Assembly: GCA_021234155.1 (NCBI GenBank)
Contig: JAJEKV010000027.1
Location: 6,198,623 to 6,262,622, forward strand
Direction: 5' to 3'
From: Isoetes taiwanensis
Lineage: Eukaryota > Streptophyta > Lycopodiopsida > Isoetales > Isoetaceae
Length of the DNA stretch: 64,000 bases
Shown: piece by piece, positions 1 through 12,413 of the stretch
Numbering within the stretch: position 1 is the first letter of the stretch
Layout: each line of letters opens with the position of its first letter
Notes under the pieces: generated by a model
Told to the model about the DNA's origin: nothing
Databases searched by the model: none
The model's input: the letters and a program-made list of their open reading frames with translations, nothing else
Position numbers and translations under genes: made by a program

Positions 1-828
1 AATAGTACGAAGTACCTTCTCAAGTTTATATTTCTTCTTCAAGGTGCTGCTAATAATGATGGTAGGCAACCACATAGGCAAAGAAGATCTGAAACAACCC
101 ACGAAATATAAAAATAGATCATAGTTAGTCTTATACAATATGAAAAGACACAGGCAATACAGAGCAAATAAATGTTCTATGTTGAGAAATAGAAGAAGAA
201 GTAAACATGGAATATTCTAACTAAGAGTCAGTTTGAAATGTTCCCAAATGTTGGGATTCTTCCAGAAGCATATAGATTCATGGAAAAGATGTAATTCTTC
301 TCATGCATGCACCTTCTTACACCTTATATATGAGGGGTCTATACCTGAAGAGATCATGAGCAATCATTAGGATAGAGTATACTAACAAGAACAGAAGCAA
401 GAAAGGATTATGGGATAAATTAGAACTTGATGTTGGCCTAGTTTTGCATAGCACAAAGAGGAGTATAGGGTAGTATATATAACAATAACAGAAGCCAGAA
501 ACAAACATGGGATAAATTAGAACCTGATGGTTGCCTGGACTTGATAGCACGAACTGGAATATCAGCTTTATGCTCTTCATTGCCTAAATCCATTGCATGG
601 ACATAATTTAGAAAGCTTCCAATCATTACAATGGGGAATGTTACCTCTTCACTGATGCCTTAAAAAAATCAGCATTGATTCTAAAGCACAACCCTTCTAA
701 GCAACTTTTATATATTGAATGGAAAACATAAACAAATAAATGCAACCAATTGGAGACAAACTTGGAACATAATCTAAAGAAGGGAAAATATGATGTACCT
801 AATTCTTAAGCAACATCTAGTTGGTACT

Positions 829-1780
829 CTACAGCAATACTAAATGCATTCTATGCTTAAAGTATATTCCCCGTCTTAGATGTTCTGCTCCTACTAAGAC
901 CACCTCATCTGTGATAACGGAATAGAAAGGGTTTTGTATTGACCTGATCCATACATAATACAATTCACGCAAGGAATTCAAGCAGATATGCCTTTGAGAA
1001 TTTGGCAGCCACTCAAGCACATGCCATTCACATGCATGCAAGCAGCCTCACTAATGAATTCTATATAAATAAATATTCCAGAGTCACATGAAGGCATCCA
1101 TCTTTGTTTACTGGGTTAAAGATCTTACTGCATCAACAGTCTTGCCTTGAACCAGTTTCAAGGATCTTGCAAAATGGATTACCTCCATAAGGAAAACCTC
1201 CAGGACCTGAGAAGTTTCTTCAGAACAAAACACAAATGCAAGATTACCATTCTTGCTTGTAACTTGTCCCCAATCAGCTATAATAAAAATGATCGAGAAC
1301 CCTAAGAATGGAGCCGTATTTCAGTACTGAATGATAGCAAGATTAGCAGATGCAATCGAATCACAATCCTAAGTCCATATCAAGTTGGCCCTAAATCCAA
1401 ATCTGACCCCTAAATCCAAATCCCACCCTGTTCTTCAAGCAAAATGAGCGTTGCTGCAAAGATTATCTCCAGTAGCATCTGTTGTCTACATTTTATAACA
1501 CCACTCTAATGTCTCTTCTTAATTTGCGATTCAGGACCTACAATGCAAGAGCTTGAGAAGTTAGACGATGGAGACTAAGGCGTGAGACAGAGGAGGGAAA
1601 CATGGAAAGAAAAAAAGATTCACCTGAAATTTGAACTTTTGCTATAGCTCCAAGCTCCGACTCCAAGCTCCAAGCTCCCAAAATGAAAGCTCCACCACGA
1701 ATTTTTCTAAAACCCTAAGCAAAGGCGGTTTCAACCCCACCCCAACCGGGACAATGACCCCCCCCCCTCCCCCCCCGAGA
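829..1780 (-). other. Possible 5' part of an unidentified gene
   Basis: Not recognised. On the minus strand a telo-box-like AGGGTTTTAG element near 1715 is followed by a stretch ending in TTTCAG|gtgaat near 1626, as a 5'-UTR exon would. An exon-like stretch at about 1131-1279 follows a pyrimidine-rich ...ttattatag acceptor and stays open for about 50 codons (it begins DWGQVTSKNGNLAF) before a possible GATGCA|gtaaga donor. A further open stretch lies at 829-1041. I cannot assign a family, and the downstream part would leave the window at its left edge. The rest of 1-3000 shows nothing else I can support. Confidence 0.2.
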
Positions 1781-1864
1781 AATGCCCCCCAGAAAACCAG
1801 CCAGGATGCCAAATATAACACTCAAAAGGGCACACGAAAAACCCCAACCCAAAAAACATCTTAA

Positions 1865-3018
1865 ATAAGTAGATGAATGCTGCACTGTTTTCTGAACTCT
1901 CCCTAATTTACTTGCTCTCTTCATTTCTTACATCTGTCTCTGTAGATCCAAGTGGTCTTCTGCTTATGTAGAATTTTTGTCCGATGTAGTCTTATTATTT
2001 TTCCTTGTCAAGTCTCATACTTAGCAACTACTACCATAACTCTTAGGTCCATAAGTCTCAGATCTGTCTTAACTTGCTGCCGCATTTATGTAGTGTCTGG
2101 CCTGCATTCTCCTATAATAAGGCTTATTCTTCACTATTTTGTTAGAGCTTCACCATTCTCTTTCTTTTGTTCCCTTATCTGGTTTAATCAGCCTATGCAT
2201 AGTTGAACTTTCACCTGTAATCTGATTGTAGCTTAGCTTATAGTTACTAAAGGTAGCACCCACTAGTGCTACTGGTTTTGTTAACAAGCCTGTGTATTTG
2301 TATGATCAACTGATATTTCACATGTTTGAATGGTTTTATTTTAAATTGTATTTGTTTTATGGTGAAGGGCGTTAAATAAGTTTACCTGTTGTGACTTGAG
2401 CTTTTACCCTTTAGGCTAATTGTCTCTTGGTTTCACTGCATGTAACCGAACTTATCCCTCCATGTGGTGGTTATATGGTTAAAAGATTGAGCAATTATTG
2501 CTCTAAATGCTCAAAATGCGAAAGACTGTGGTGAAATTTATGAGCACAATCTATGCTATTTTCTGTTTCTCTATGACAAAAAAGCTTGTTTTATCCAAAT
2601 GCCTTTTTCTTTGAAGTTGTTTTACTGGAGCATAATTTTTTAGAAGAGTTCGAAGAAATACTATGTTTCTAGATGTTGTTATATTTCTTAATATAACATG
2701 CTATCAGATCATTTCCTATTTTATAGTTCACACTTGGGCATTTTGTTGTCAAACTTTAGATAGTTTAGATTGCTTTATTCCCCTATTGTCCTCAATTTCA
2801 TTCCAAAATATAAAAGCAAAGACATTCAACTTTTCCTCTGTTATTAGGCAGTACATCTGTCATTATTCCACATGATTTTAAGATTATGATCAAGGCTTAG
2901 ATATGATTTACACCTAATCATAGCTAAGACTGCAATCTAAAAGTCTTTTAGTCCTATATGGGGCTAATAGACTTAGGTCTGTTTATGTCTTAGGATTATA
3001 AAAACAGGCTTAAATGTT

Positions 3019-3020
<2 letters not shown>
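1865..3020. other. Non-coding interval, no supported gene
   Basis: AT-rich sequence with only short ORFs of non-protein-like composition. No splice-bounded coding run or transposon motif was recognised. A C-rich tract near 1755-1790 just precedes it. Confidence 0.4.

Positions 3021-3057
<37 letters not shown>
3021..3057. repeat. (TC)n microsatellite
   Basis: About 18 uninterrupted TC dinucleotides. The ORF that crosses it encodes only a Ser-Leu run and is not a gene. Confidence 0.95.
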
Positions 3058-3060
<3 letters not shown>

Positions 3061-3434
3061 TTTAGGAAACCTCCCCCATTTTCCGTGGAAACCTCCAATT
3101 GGGGAGGCGAAACCTCCCCTAATTTCTAAAATGGAAACCTCCCCAAGTCCCACGAAGAAAACGACGAGGTTCGAAAGGAAGTTGGGGAGGTTTCCAAGGA
3201 AATTCGGGAAAGGTTTCCAGTGGAGTCAACCATGGCGCCAATAAAACCATCGTGCACCGAATGTCTTCACAGAAGGCATTTTTCTTTCCATGGATGTTGA
3301 CCAATGCTTCAAATGGCAGATTTATACATGCATTACATTCGTTTATGTCACGGAGCAGAGGCTGCAGTTTCATTTTTTTACTCCATACAATTGCAACTAT
3401 GTGCAAGGAAAGGTCACAGTAACACCAATGTTTA

Positions 3435-4312
3435 AACAACAAAATGAATAAGAAAAAGTCGCTTGGTGACAAATGAACTGAAGTCTAGTCTACAGACATG
3501 GGGTCTACTATAATCTAGTCTAATATTCTAGACATGGGGTCTACTGAAGCCTAGTCTAAACATTCTAGACATGGGGTCTACTTTCACAATGCATAAGTTA
3601 AAAGCTAAACCAGGCTTTACAAGCAAGAGCTTCAAGAAACGTGTTAATTATCCTGTTACTTGACCTGGTCCGGTCAACAAGATCTAGTAGAAACCCAAGA
3701 CAAAAAACTCCTCTTCCATCTCATCTATTTGGCCAGCTTGTATTGTAGTAGCAACCATAGGTAGATAACAAAAGAGTAGACAATATAAGTCTTTTTTTTT
3801 TTTTTTTTCTTTTTATAGAAACCTCCCCATTTTCCCGTGGAAACCTTCCCCAAGTCGAACAAAGAAAATTGGGGGGTGGAAACCTCCCCAAGTCCCACGA
3901 AAACGACAGGTTTCGAAAAACAACAAAATGAATAAGAAAAAGTCGCTTGGTGACAAACGAACTGAAGTCTAGTCTACAGACATGGGGTCTACTGAAGTCT
4001 AGTCTAAATATTATAGACATGTGGTCTACTGAAGCCTAGTCTAAACATTATAGCCATGGGGTCTACTGAAGCCTAGTCTAAACATTCTAGACATGGGGTC
4101 TACTTTCACAATGCATAAGTTAGAAGCTAGACCAGGCCTTACAAGCAAGAGCTTCAAGAAACGTGTTAATTATCCTGTTACTTGACCTGGTCCAGTCAAC
4201 AAGATCTAGTAGAAACCCAAGAAAAAAATCTCCTCTTCCATTTCATCTATTTAGCCAGCTTGTATTGTAGTAGCAACCATAGGTAGATAACAAAAGAGTA
4301 GACAATACAAGT
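3435..4312 (+). repeat. Direct duplication of the 5' flank of the membrane glycoprotein gene
   Basis: Copy A (about 3435-3790) and copy B (about 3919-4312) are near-identical over some 350 bases. Copy B ends 12 bases before the ATG at 4325, while copy A ends in a T-rich tract and drives nothing. Each copy contains a minisatellite of a 37-bp unit that ends ACATGGGGTCTACT: about three units in copy A (3480-3582) and four in copy B (3964-4104). A shorter block containing AACCTCCCCAAGTCCCACGA precedes each copy (near 3137 and 3880). The arrangement suggests local duplication of a promoter/5' UTR region. Confidence 0.9.
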
Positions 4313-4324
4313 GTGAGAAGCATC

Positions 4325-6166
4325 ATGGGAAGGTTTGGGTTGCTTCTAATTCTGGTTGCACTGTTTATTCAAGGAATCAAAGCTGCTTCTGTGAATGTGA
4401 ATGAAGGAAAACTGTCACAGGTAGATCAGTTGGAGGCACTGGCCAGAATAGGTGGACAAAGCAATGGAGATGCTCTGTTGGAGACGTTGAATGGAACAGA
4501 TGGGTACTGGCATTCCATGGCATTCTGGAGGTTTCTGATACTGGGTGCTCCTCCCAACAAGGAGAGCTTTAATCTTACCAAAGAAAATGAGCTACTCAGA
4601 AATGTGTCTGAAATGGGAGGATTGTCAGCCACTAAGAAATCAGCAGTGGCAATATACCAAAGCACTCAACATGTGAAGGAGGTGGGAACTGTTGACATAA
4701 AGGCTTGGTCTTTAGTCTATTCTTGCTTTTCTGACACAACTGATACAAGCCAATGCGCTGCCTTAGTTCCTGTCTTCATTCTACATAGTCAATATAACAA
4801 ATCAAAGCCTGAATATGTTAATCTATATAGAGGACTCTTTACTGGTTCTAAATCTACATACTTTGCCACTGCTGTCTCTGCAGACCTTGCCAAAATTCAA
4901 GATTACAATGATACCAAAGATGTCATAACATTTCAAATGCCTAACAGTTCACAAAAGTGCACATTAAGTTCCATTCAAGCTGCAAGGAGTGTGCTTGCTG
5001 CGTCCTATGGCCTTCCAGGTTTTGTGTGCTACAATGCATCAAGCCTGACAAACGTTGAAAGCAAAAGGGTATTATCCAATGAACATGCACTTGACAATAA
5101 GACCACATATGATGATTCTGTTGAATGGTCTAAGGTGCCAATTGAAGACTGTTCTGGTGCTCCGTTCCTCTATGGAGACTTTGATAGTTCTGATTATTAT
5201 TATATTGAGGCTTGTGCAATGAATTCTAGTGGTAACTACAACTGTGTCACCATTAGAAAAGATGACATGCAGTGCAACTACAATGCCACTATTGATGCAA
5301 TGTATGAGAAGGTCATGAAGAACCCTACTAGCACCACATGTGGGGTTCAAAACAGTGTGATTGAAGATGTTTCTGGCTACATACCTGTGAGCAGCAACTG
5401 GGAGACCAGTGATGGCAAAGACGAAAAGGAATTTAAATTGGGGCAGCCAACAGGCGACTTCTGCCACATGCCAGTAAGAACTACCCAAGCATCTGAGCCC
5501 ATAAGTTGTTCAGATACAAACTCCCAACCATCAGCAAGATGCGACCCAACATATTTTTCAACAGATCTGCTAGAGGCAATGCTTAAGGACACAGCAGACA
5601 ATTTTTTGTCAGGCCATGTGTCGCAAGTGAACATAAAAAACGGACCATATGGCAGCAGACTTGACGCAGCAGCTTTGGCCATAGCCACATTCATGGGGCT
5701 GGTTGGTATGGTCGGACCATTGACACTAGCCGAGCTCAAGCTGGTCAAGGTGTTCAACGAAAGGTTCAATTACTCAGGCGGAACAGGGCGAAAACCTAAA
5801 ATATCATGCCCTAAAAATTGGGGCTGCCTGTGTTTATGCGTGCTGAATGTGTGCATAGGGTGCGCTGCTTATGGCCCAATTATTGCTGCCATGCGTAGCC
5901 AGTATCAAAAGCGTGAGCGTTTTCATACCTGGGCTATCTCGATCACGTCTGAGACTGTGAATAGCTATGGTACCAAGCTGCTGTTCCTCACCTTTGTTGA
6001 AGGGAGCTCCACTTACTTCAGCCTTCTTATTTGGAGCTTCTATATTTTGGCTTGTGTTCTTGCTCTTCTTATCACTGCCTCTGTCACACTTCATCTTTCC
6101 TGCTCACATGCTCGAGCTCGCATCCTGGTTACGCCCATTGAGGACGCCACGCCACAGCCAAAATAG
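4325..6166 (+). CDS. Secreted/membrane glycoprotein of unknown family, three C-terminal membrane segments
   Basis: A 613-residue single-exon protein that I do not recognise. The start is the ATG at 4325; an in-frame GTG at 4313 lies in the duplicated flank and is unlikely to be used. Residues 1-21 form a clear signal peptide with a hydrophobic LLLILVALFI core. The large predicted extracellular part (about 22-445) carries ten N-glycosylation sequons and twelve cysteines, an even number that suits disulfide pairing. Hydrophobic segments follow at about 447-470, 500-523 (Cys-rich, CLCLCVLNVCIGC) and 565-591, then a short tail. An eleventh sequon lies between the first two segments. No kinase, LRR, lectin or transporter motif is visible. 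It may be a cell-surface protein. Confidence that it is a gene is high; the function is unknown. Confidence 0.85.
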   Translation: MGRFGLLLILVALFIQGIKAASVNVNEGKLSQVDQLEALARIGGQSNGDALLETLNGTDGYWHSMAFWRFLILGAPPNKESFNLTKENELLRNVSEMGGLSATKKSAVAIYQSTQHVKEVGTVDIKAWSLVYSCFSDTTDTSQCAALVPVFILHSQYNKSKPEYVNLYRGLFTGSKSTYFATAVSADLAKIQDYNDTKDVITFQMPNSSQKCTLSSIQAARSVLAASYGLPGFVCYNASSLTNVESKRVLSNEHALDNKTTYDDSVEWSKVPIEDCSGAPFLYGDFDSSDYYYIEACAMNSSGNYNCVTIRKDDMQCNYNATIDAMYEKVMKNPTSTTCGVQNSVIEDVSGYIPVSSNWETSDGKDEKEFKLGQPTGDFCHMPVRTTQASEPISCSDTNSQPSARCDPTYFSTDLLEAMLKDTADNFLSGHVSQVNIKNGPYGSRLDAAALAIATFMGLVGMVGPLTLAELKLVKVFNERFNYSGGTGRKPKISCPKNWGCLCLCVLNVCIGCAAYGPIIAAMRSQYQKRERFHTWAISITSETVNSYGTKLLFLTFVEGSSTYFSLLIWSFYILACVLALLITASVTLHLSCSHARARILVTPIEDATPQPK

Positions 6167-8413
6167 ATTGAGCCAATTGGCTTTTGATGTTGTGAATTAC
6201 CAAAACCATGATATTCATTCATTGGAAAGTATAAGTATATCATTTTCATTCATATATAAGTCAGGTTCATTTTTATAAGTCAGGTTCCTTTTTCTCTGTT
6301 TTGGGTTGGCCATAGGGGGCAACCCTTTTGGTGGAGGGTGGAGTGGCATATATAAGGCCTTGATATGATTTGAATATAATATCCCATAAAATATTCTAAA
6401 TATGTGGTTGTGATTGTCTGCGATTAATTAGGGTTTTTGTGACATTTGTGATACTTAGACGACAGAGATTGTTTGGGATACCTTTGACTATAGAGATTGT
6501 TTGGGTTTTCTTTGAAAGATAGTGGAAGATAGATAGCTATTTCTATGCAATCCCCTCTGGCGATGACAGTGGCATTGGGCGAGGGCAGCGGCATGGGCGT
6601 CTGTAATATTCTCTACAATCATACCCCAGGTGTTTACTTCTTACGTTAGCATCCACACCACTTTGACATTGCTTAGTTATGTGGTTCTTGGGTCCTGCCC
6701 CCAAAACCTTACATTAAATGCGACTCTAGGCAGCTCGAACTCGAGACATATTTGTTCTAAGAGCAATTACCATCCAAAATGTATTTGAAGCATTTACCAA
6801 AATTTTGACACATAAACAGGCTGAGAGTCTCACGCTTAAGTTCTTCTGGCTTTATGAATGCAAGAATCTGCACATGTTATAACCTTTATAAAAATGCCAT
6901 AAGATAAAGCTTTCCTTTCATGCTATGGTACTAACCACAAGCACCAGTCCTATAACAAAGCCAACGAAACCAACTTGAGCTTGGCCTGCCAAGTACGTAT
7001 ACTGATGGAGCAATTAATAACATAACATAATCTAAGGAACCTCAAATTCTGGACCAAGTACTATTGAACTTCTAAAGCAAACTAAGCTTGGGCTCTAGCG
7101 ATTCCCATGACCATGTTTGATATGCCAGCTTCTCCTAAATTCATCAGGTTCCAAGTTTACAGAAATGCCACAAGATCTTATAACTCGGGAGCTTCACCTT
7201 TCAAGCTACATTGCTCATACATGCGAGTCCAATAGAAAAGTTGATCAACTTGAGCTTGGCATGCCAAGTATGTATATGCATGAAGTTGAGCAGAGGATTG
7301 CTCTGACCAAACTAGAACCGAGTAAGGGATAACATTCAAATTATTATACATGTACAAGTAAGATATAAGAAAACCACAAATATGAAATTGAACATATGAC
7401 AGATTAATGAGTAGACTATATGGAAACAATCACAATGGACAAGAGAGTTGTGACGCAAATCATGAAGGTTCATGAGGCCAGTTTTGAACTAGAATGGTTT
7501 TTCTTCTTGCTTAATAAAGGTGATATATATGATTGGTATGTATGCATGTATGCAACTTAACTTATACTAGTAACAGGTGCCCGGCGTTGCCGAGCATAAA
7601 TACGGTTATATTGTAGGTGGCCATGAAGCTGTGGGTATGTGTAAAATAGGTTATTAAAATTTGAAACATTAAGAAATGGGAGGAGTGAGATGAAAGTTTA
7701 TTGTTTTCTATGCTTGACATGAGTGTAGCTTTGAACTTGTGGAATGAAACATTTCTATGATGGAAATACATTTGTTGCATAGGAATAATGTTTATATTTA
7801 TGCGATTGCAATGTTTAAGGACTTGATTTGTTATATTTGATTGTATGTTGAGTTTGAATAAGGGTGGATAATGTTTGGCATGGAAGTTTGAAATAGGGAA
7901 TGATGGTGTGGTTTGGAAAGGCAAAGGATAGTGTAAAATAGTTTATTGATATGGCTTTGTTCTGGCATAAGAATCCTGTTTGTATCAATTAGTTTGTTTG
8001 GATCATAGGAGGATGTGAAGCTGGATTCTGATGGCATATCAAACTATAAAATGATTCAGAGTTATGTCTAAGACTTATACGAATCAAAATATGTAAAATG
8101 TGAAGATTTGTAGATTTGTTGTGTACGTGTCTTAGCAATACATGCAACTGTTTCCCTATTAGAGGAAGAAATCTAGATGAAAGAAAATATATCTACAGGA
8201 GCAAGAAGAGCATACATATGTGTAGTGTATAAATCATCAGTGTGAAATGGTTTGCCAGAACTCTAATAATGTATTGCACTTAGGGATTTTGATCACATTG
8301 TTGAAGAGCAAAAAATAGTTGTGAAGTGCAAAAGGTAATCTTAAACCCAAAAAATTGCATGCATGTAGTGAAGTTAGAACACCTGCCTTTATTTCCTCAA
8401 GGTTCATATATCT
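6167..8413. other. Intergenic, no supported gene
   Basis: Only short, unconvincing ORFs. A weak partial duplication is visible: CAACTTGAGCTTGGC followed by TGCCAAGTA occurs near 6972 and again near 7246, in loosely similar flanks. Nothing else is interpretable. Confidence 0.35.
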
Positions 8414-8483
8414 ATAAGAATCTATAGGTAGCTTGCCAAAACGTTATATATATGAACCTATAGGTAGCTTGCCAAAACGTTAT
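8414..8483. repeat. Short tandem duplication
   Basis: CTATAGGTAGCTTGCCAAAA followed by CGTTAT occurs twice in direct orientation, 36 bases apart (8422 and 8458). Confidence 0.9.
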
Positions 8484-9234
8484 TAAATAACATTACAATT
8501 TGGGCATCCGGTAAATAAATGCTAAAGACTTGGGCGACCATCCAAATGTTGTATGATAACTGAACTTGCTAAATACATGTAAGCTATAGTGAAGAAGTGT
8601 TCAATTCTGTCAGCTACATAAATGTTCAATGATAGTGCTACAGAGCTTCATTGAGAGGTGCAATAAATAAGAAACTGTTGTGTACAAAAGCATAAGTCAT
8701 TCTCAAGTTAAATAAAAGTAATAGACATCAAATGAAAAAGTCTTCTATGGTCATCAACGGTAGGGCAGTTGCTTTAGTTGAGCCCTAAAACATGACCAAT
8801 CCAAACAGTGCCTGTGGAAGATGTCCATGATGGCTTCTGTCTGTTTACCTATTGTTAGCATGTGATATTTGCCATGAACTTGATAGGGATTTCCAGAATC
8901 TTCATGTGATATTTAAAGTAATGGATTCTGCAAGAATCATATGGCATTTTAACTTATAATCTTTGCTTCATATGAGAGCTTTCTTTCTTCATATGGATAA
9001 AGACTACCAAAATGTAGTAACACGACAGAGCCCTAGAGCCCTGCAATAAACAACTATGCAGTCAATTGAAGAGGATGGACAGTGACAGAGGCCTGCATCG
9101 GATCCATAATTGCTCCCATGAAATTACCGCAGTTAATCACAATCTCATTATTAAGAATTGTATAATGTTACTTCACCATGGATGGGCTCTTCCATTGCTC
9201 CTGAATATCTTAATGGATCATCTGCATTAAACAT

Positions 9235-9310
9235 GCATTAAACATCTGCATATGAAAAACAATCTTGTGTATGCATTAAACATCTGCATATGAAAAACAA
9301 TCTTGTGTAT
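9235..9310. repeat. 38-bp perfect tandem duplication
   Basis: Two identical adjacent copies (9235-9272 and 9273-9310) of a unit that starts GCATTAAACATCTGCATATG. Confidence 0.95.
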
Positions 9311-9659
9311 ACCTTCAGAAAAAGATGTAGAAGAGGCTCATCTTCAGGGCAGTAATTTATGTGCCATTGAGTTCCATTGGGTTTGATTATCTAATAAAGC
9401 ATAAAATTTCACATGGCATCTCTTCCGACCAATGCTAGGCCTTCTAGACATTCATATATCTAATGTAGAAACACCAAACGATTTGTCCATTGCACTATTT
9501 GGCACATAAAATTGAAGCATGGAACTGGCTGTAAATTGAATTAGAAGGGCAATAGACATTGCTAAACTAATATGCTCCCACATAATGCCCGACCCTGCAA
9601 GTCTGATGCTTTTCATTGATAATTTGCTAATATACTTGCAGCTAGTTCACATTCTCTAA

Positions 9660-10505
9660 AGGAGAGAAAGCATACAATTAGATAGAGCAAAAGAATTTGG
9701 AGGGGAAGCAATGGGGACACACATGATCCAAAGAGAATGGTATAGAGTGACCTGAACAAATTGAACATATTACAATGCATAGAGAGTCACCTGAAGAACT
9801 GAACATATTGAAATGCATACATGAAGCAGGCTTTTTTCAGACAAATATCTTGTGTACCTTTTGACAACAGAATAACAAAAAACTATACAATATAGCTTGA
9901 ATAATTTCTTGCTAATTCTATTGGCATTTGTATTAAGCAATGCAAAAGAGATTCGTCATTGAGTCTATGGCTAACTTGAAAAAGCAAGGACAGCATGAAT
10001 AGAGCTGCAAAACATACAAAAATATAAAGATTTGCTAGATTTGTGGAAGAACCATGCAATTAGGTAGAGCAAAGGGATTCGAAGTTAGAGAAAAAGATTA
10101 TGATATGATGTGAAACAGGCATGATCCAAAGAGAATGACATAGAATTACCTGAGCGAATTGAACATTTTGAAATCCCTATATAAAGCAGCTATTTTTTTC
10201 ATGCATATTTCTTGTGTACTTGTTGAAAATAAAATAACAAAAAATTATGCAATATTGTATACCTTACCCTAATTGAAACAGTGAATGAACATGCATTTCA
10301 AGTAGTATGCTTATAAAAATGAATGCCTCAAAGTTCTGCAGCCAACAGAGTTGGTTTAAACTTCCTCGCCGATTATGCTGGTCCTTGTATTGAGCAATGT
10401 AGAAAAAGTCCTGCATTGCATCTACGACTAACCTGCAAAAGCAAGGACAACATGGACAGAGATGCACAAAGTACAGAGTTTACAAATTTGCTAGATTATC
10501 ATACC
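9660..10505. repeat. Diverged direct duplication of about 400 bp
   Basis: Two diverged copies, roughly 9660-10045 and 10050-10505. They share ordered landmarks such as ATGATCCAAAGAGAATG (near 9724 and 10122), TTCTTGTGTAC/TCTTGTGTACC, AAAATAACAAAAAA-type tracts, and AGCAAGGACA with CATG near 9985 and 10442. No coding capacity is supported. The surrounding 8.5-10.7 kb has no gene I can support. Confidence 0.6.
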
Positions 10506-11025
10506 TCATGAACCATTGTCTCCCAAATTCAAGCACATAAAATGGGCATTCAAAATCTCAGATGAATACATTTTTAGAACTGTCCAAGTTCTTGCCGATG
10601 GCTAAACATATGCATCATGTTGCATGGATCCACATCTATAACTGAAAACATCACAGTCTTGCTAGCTTTAATAGATAATTCTCTGATAATCTTTTATTTC
10701 ATACAGAATAAAATGAAAGTCAATAATCTTTGGGAGCTCAAGCTCATACTGCCTTTATGACAGTCCCGAAGACATGAATGACTATTACCTTTAGAAAACA
10801 TCCACATCAATTTGTTGCCTTTAGGCTGTCGAAAGGTAGGCATAGCCGCAGTAGTAGCCTGAAAGCAATTTATTGCCTCCACCATAGGCAATCAACAGGT
10901 GTACTTGGCAGTGATCCTTTTGAACCTTCAGATGCATCAGACATAGTCTCTTCACTTGGCAAAAAAGCCTTAGTTTCAACAACATCATCGTCGGGATGCA
11001 ATGCAGGTTCACACTCAGGTAGGTC

Positions 11026-11430
11026 TTACACGATGCTATCACTTACCAAAGGAGCATTAGGTTCAACAACAGCATGATCAGGAAGATTAGGTTCAACAAC
11101 AGCATGATCAGGAACATTAGGTTCAACAACAGGATGATCAGGATGCAATGCAACTTCAAATGCAGATACGCCTTCCATGATGCTATCACTTGGCAAAGCA
11201 GCATCACTTTCCTTAACAGAGTCGGTATGGTCATCTAAAGACATCATTGCTACCTGGGGAGATTCCACATGGGTATTATGATCTAATCCTCCCTGCACAA
11301 TGCTAGCTTGTGAAATTTTGGGAGCAAGATTATTTTGTGAAGAAGGAAGGGGAACAGATTCCATGGCACTCTGTAAGTTCATCCAACTGTAAATTTCACA
11401 GTATCTACTTCCTGATCTAGGAATTATCAT
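11026..11430 (-). CDS. Unrecognised acidic ORF with 10-residue tandem repeats
   Basis: A 134-residue reading frame from an ATG at 11430, rich in Asp, Glu, Ser, Val and Pro. Near its C-terminus a 10-residue unit, (L)PDHAVVEPN, is repeated about three times (30-bp DNA unit, about 11060-11155). After the TAA at 11026 the same frame stays protein-like down to about 10865 and repeats related phrases (ALHPDDDVVE, LPSEET). The stop is therefore either a nonsense change or lies just inside an intron, since CGT|gtaaga at that point resembles a donor site. It may be an internal exon of a larger low-complexity protein or a decaying gene. The family is unknown. Confidence 0.35.
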   Translation of the reverse strand: MIIPRSGSRYCEIYSWMNLQSAMESVPLPSSQNNLAPKISQASIVQGGLDHNTHVESPQVAMMSLDDHTDSVKESDAALPSDSIMEGVSAFEVALHPDHPVVEPNVPDHAVVEPNLPDHAVVEPNAPLVSDSIV

Positions 11431-11462
11431 GAATAATTTATCAAAAATATTTCAGTTCATAA

Positions 11463-11502
11463 AGATAAGATAAGATAAGATAAGATAAGATAAGATAAGA
11501 TG
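11463..11502. repeat. (GATAA)n microsatellite
   Basis: Eight tandem copies of a GATAA/AAGAT pentanucleotide. Confidence 0.95.
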
Positions 11503-12413
11503 AAAAAGTCCTTTTTGGCAGTTCTTTTGGGCAACAATTGGCAAGCCTGTTCCGATCATAGGAATCCGGCAGCATGGAAATCCCCCAGGTCCGGCAGCAT
11601 AATCAGCAATTCCGGCAGCCCTCTCATCATCAAAATAAAAGCACAAATCTATTCAACAAACCCAAGCAAGCTGATTTTGAGAGCCAGACAATAAACCACT
11701 TAAATAAACACACAAACTATCCTCAAAGACTCTAGAAAAGCCGGCTAAAAAACTCAAAACAAAAGGAGGCTCCAAAGCAGCGGCCTTACCTGCGAGTTTC
11801 TTCGTAAGACCAGCCTATGGGGCATGCAAACACAGACAATAGAACGACGCCACGAAATTGTCCAACATTTTAGGCTTACGATCTCCTTTGCCGGATTCGC
11901 ATGCTAAGATGGAAAGGGCAAAACTATAACAAAAGAAAAATGCTTCGATTTTTGGATAACCGGAGTTTTTTCCGGCAGCCAAAACCTTTTACGACCTTAG
12001 GAAACTGACTTAAAAAAAAAACCAAAACGTTTTTCATCAAACCGGAAAATCCGAATTTAAACAATAGATAGATGCATATGTTCTGAGTAACACATTCGCC
12101 AATGACAAGTCACAAGTTTAAATTCCTATTTTGTCTTGCCCTTTTTTCCTTATGTAACGTATGGTCATCAACCCTGGTTTTGGTTGGCGAAAGCCTACAT
12201 GAAATCTTTACGAAATCTTCATGAAATCTAAAAACCTCTTAAGAGAATCTGGGAAAATTTTCATAGAACCTTGGAGAATCAAGCAAAATCTTAAGGAAAT
12301 CTTGGAGAACCTAGAGGAATTGTACGAAAATGTTGGAGAATCCTTATAGAATCTTAGGGGACCTGACAATCTTCATAAAATCTAACAGTATATTTACCCC
12401 GCTCTTATATTTA
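11503..12413. other. Non-coding interval with degenerate short repeats
   Basis: No supported gene. CCGGCAGC occurs several times between 11565 and 11980. At 12195-12370 variants of GAGAATCTTGGAGAACC and GAAATCTT recur as a degenerate short-period repeat; a similar short stretch is seen near 48215-48250. Confidence 0.4.

Noticed and set aside
1631-1864. ORF rich in Pro and Lys across a C-run
   Set aside because: The protein simply translates a poly-C tract and A-rich flanks; no motif or codon bias.
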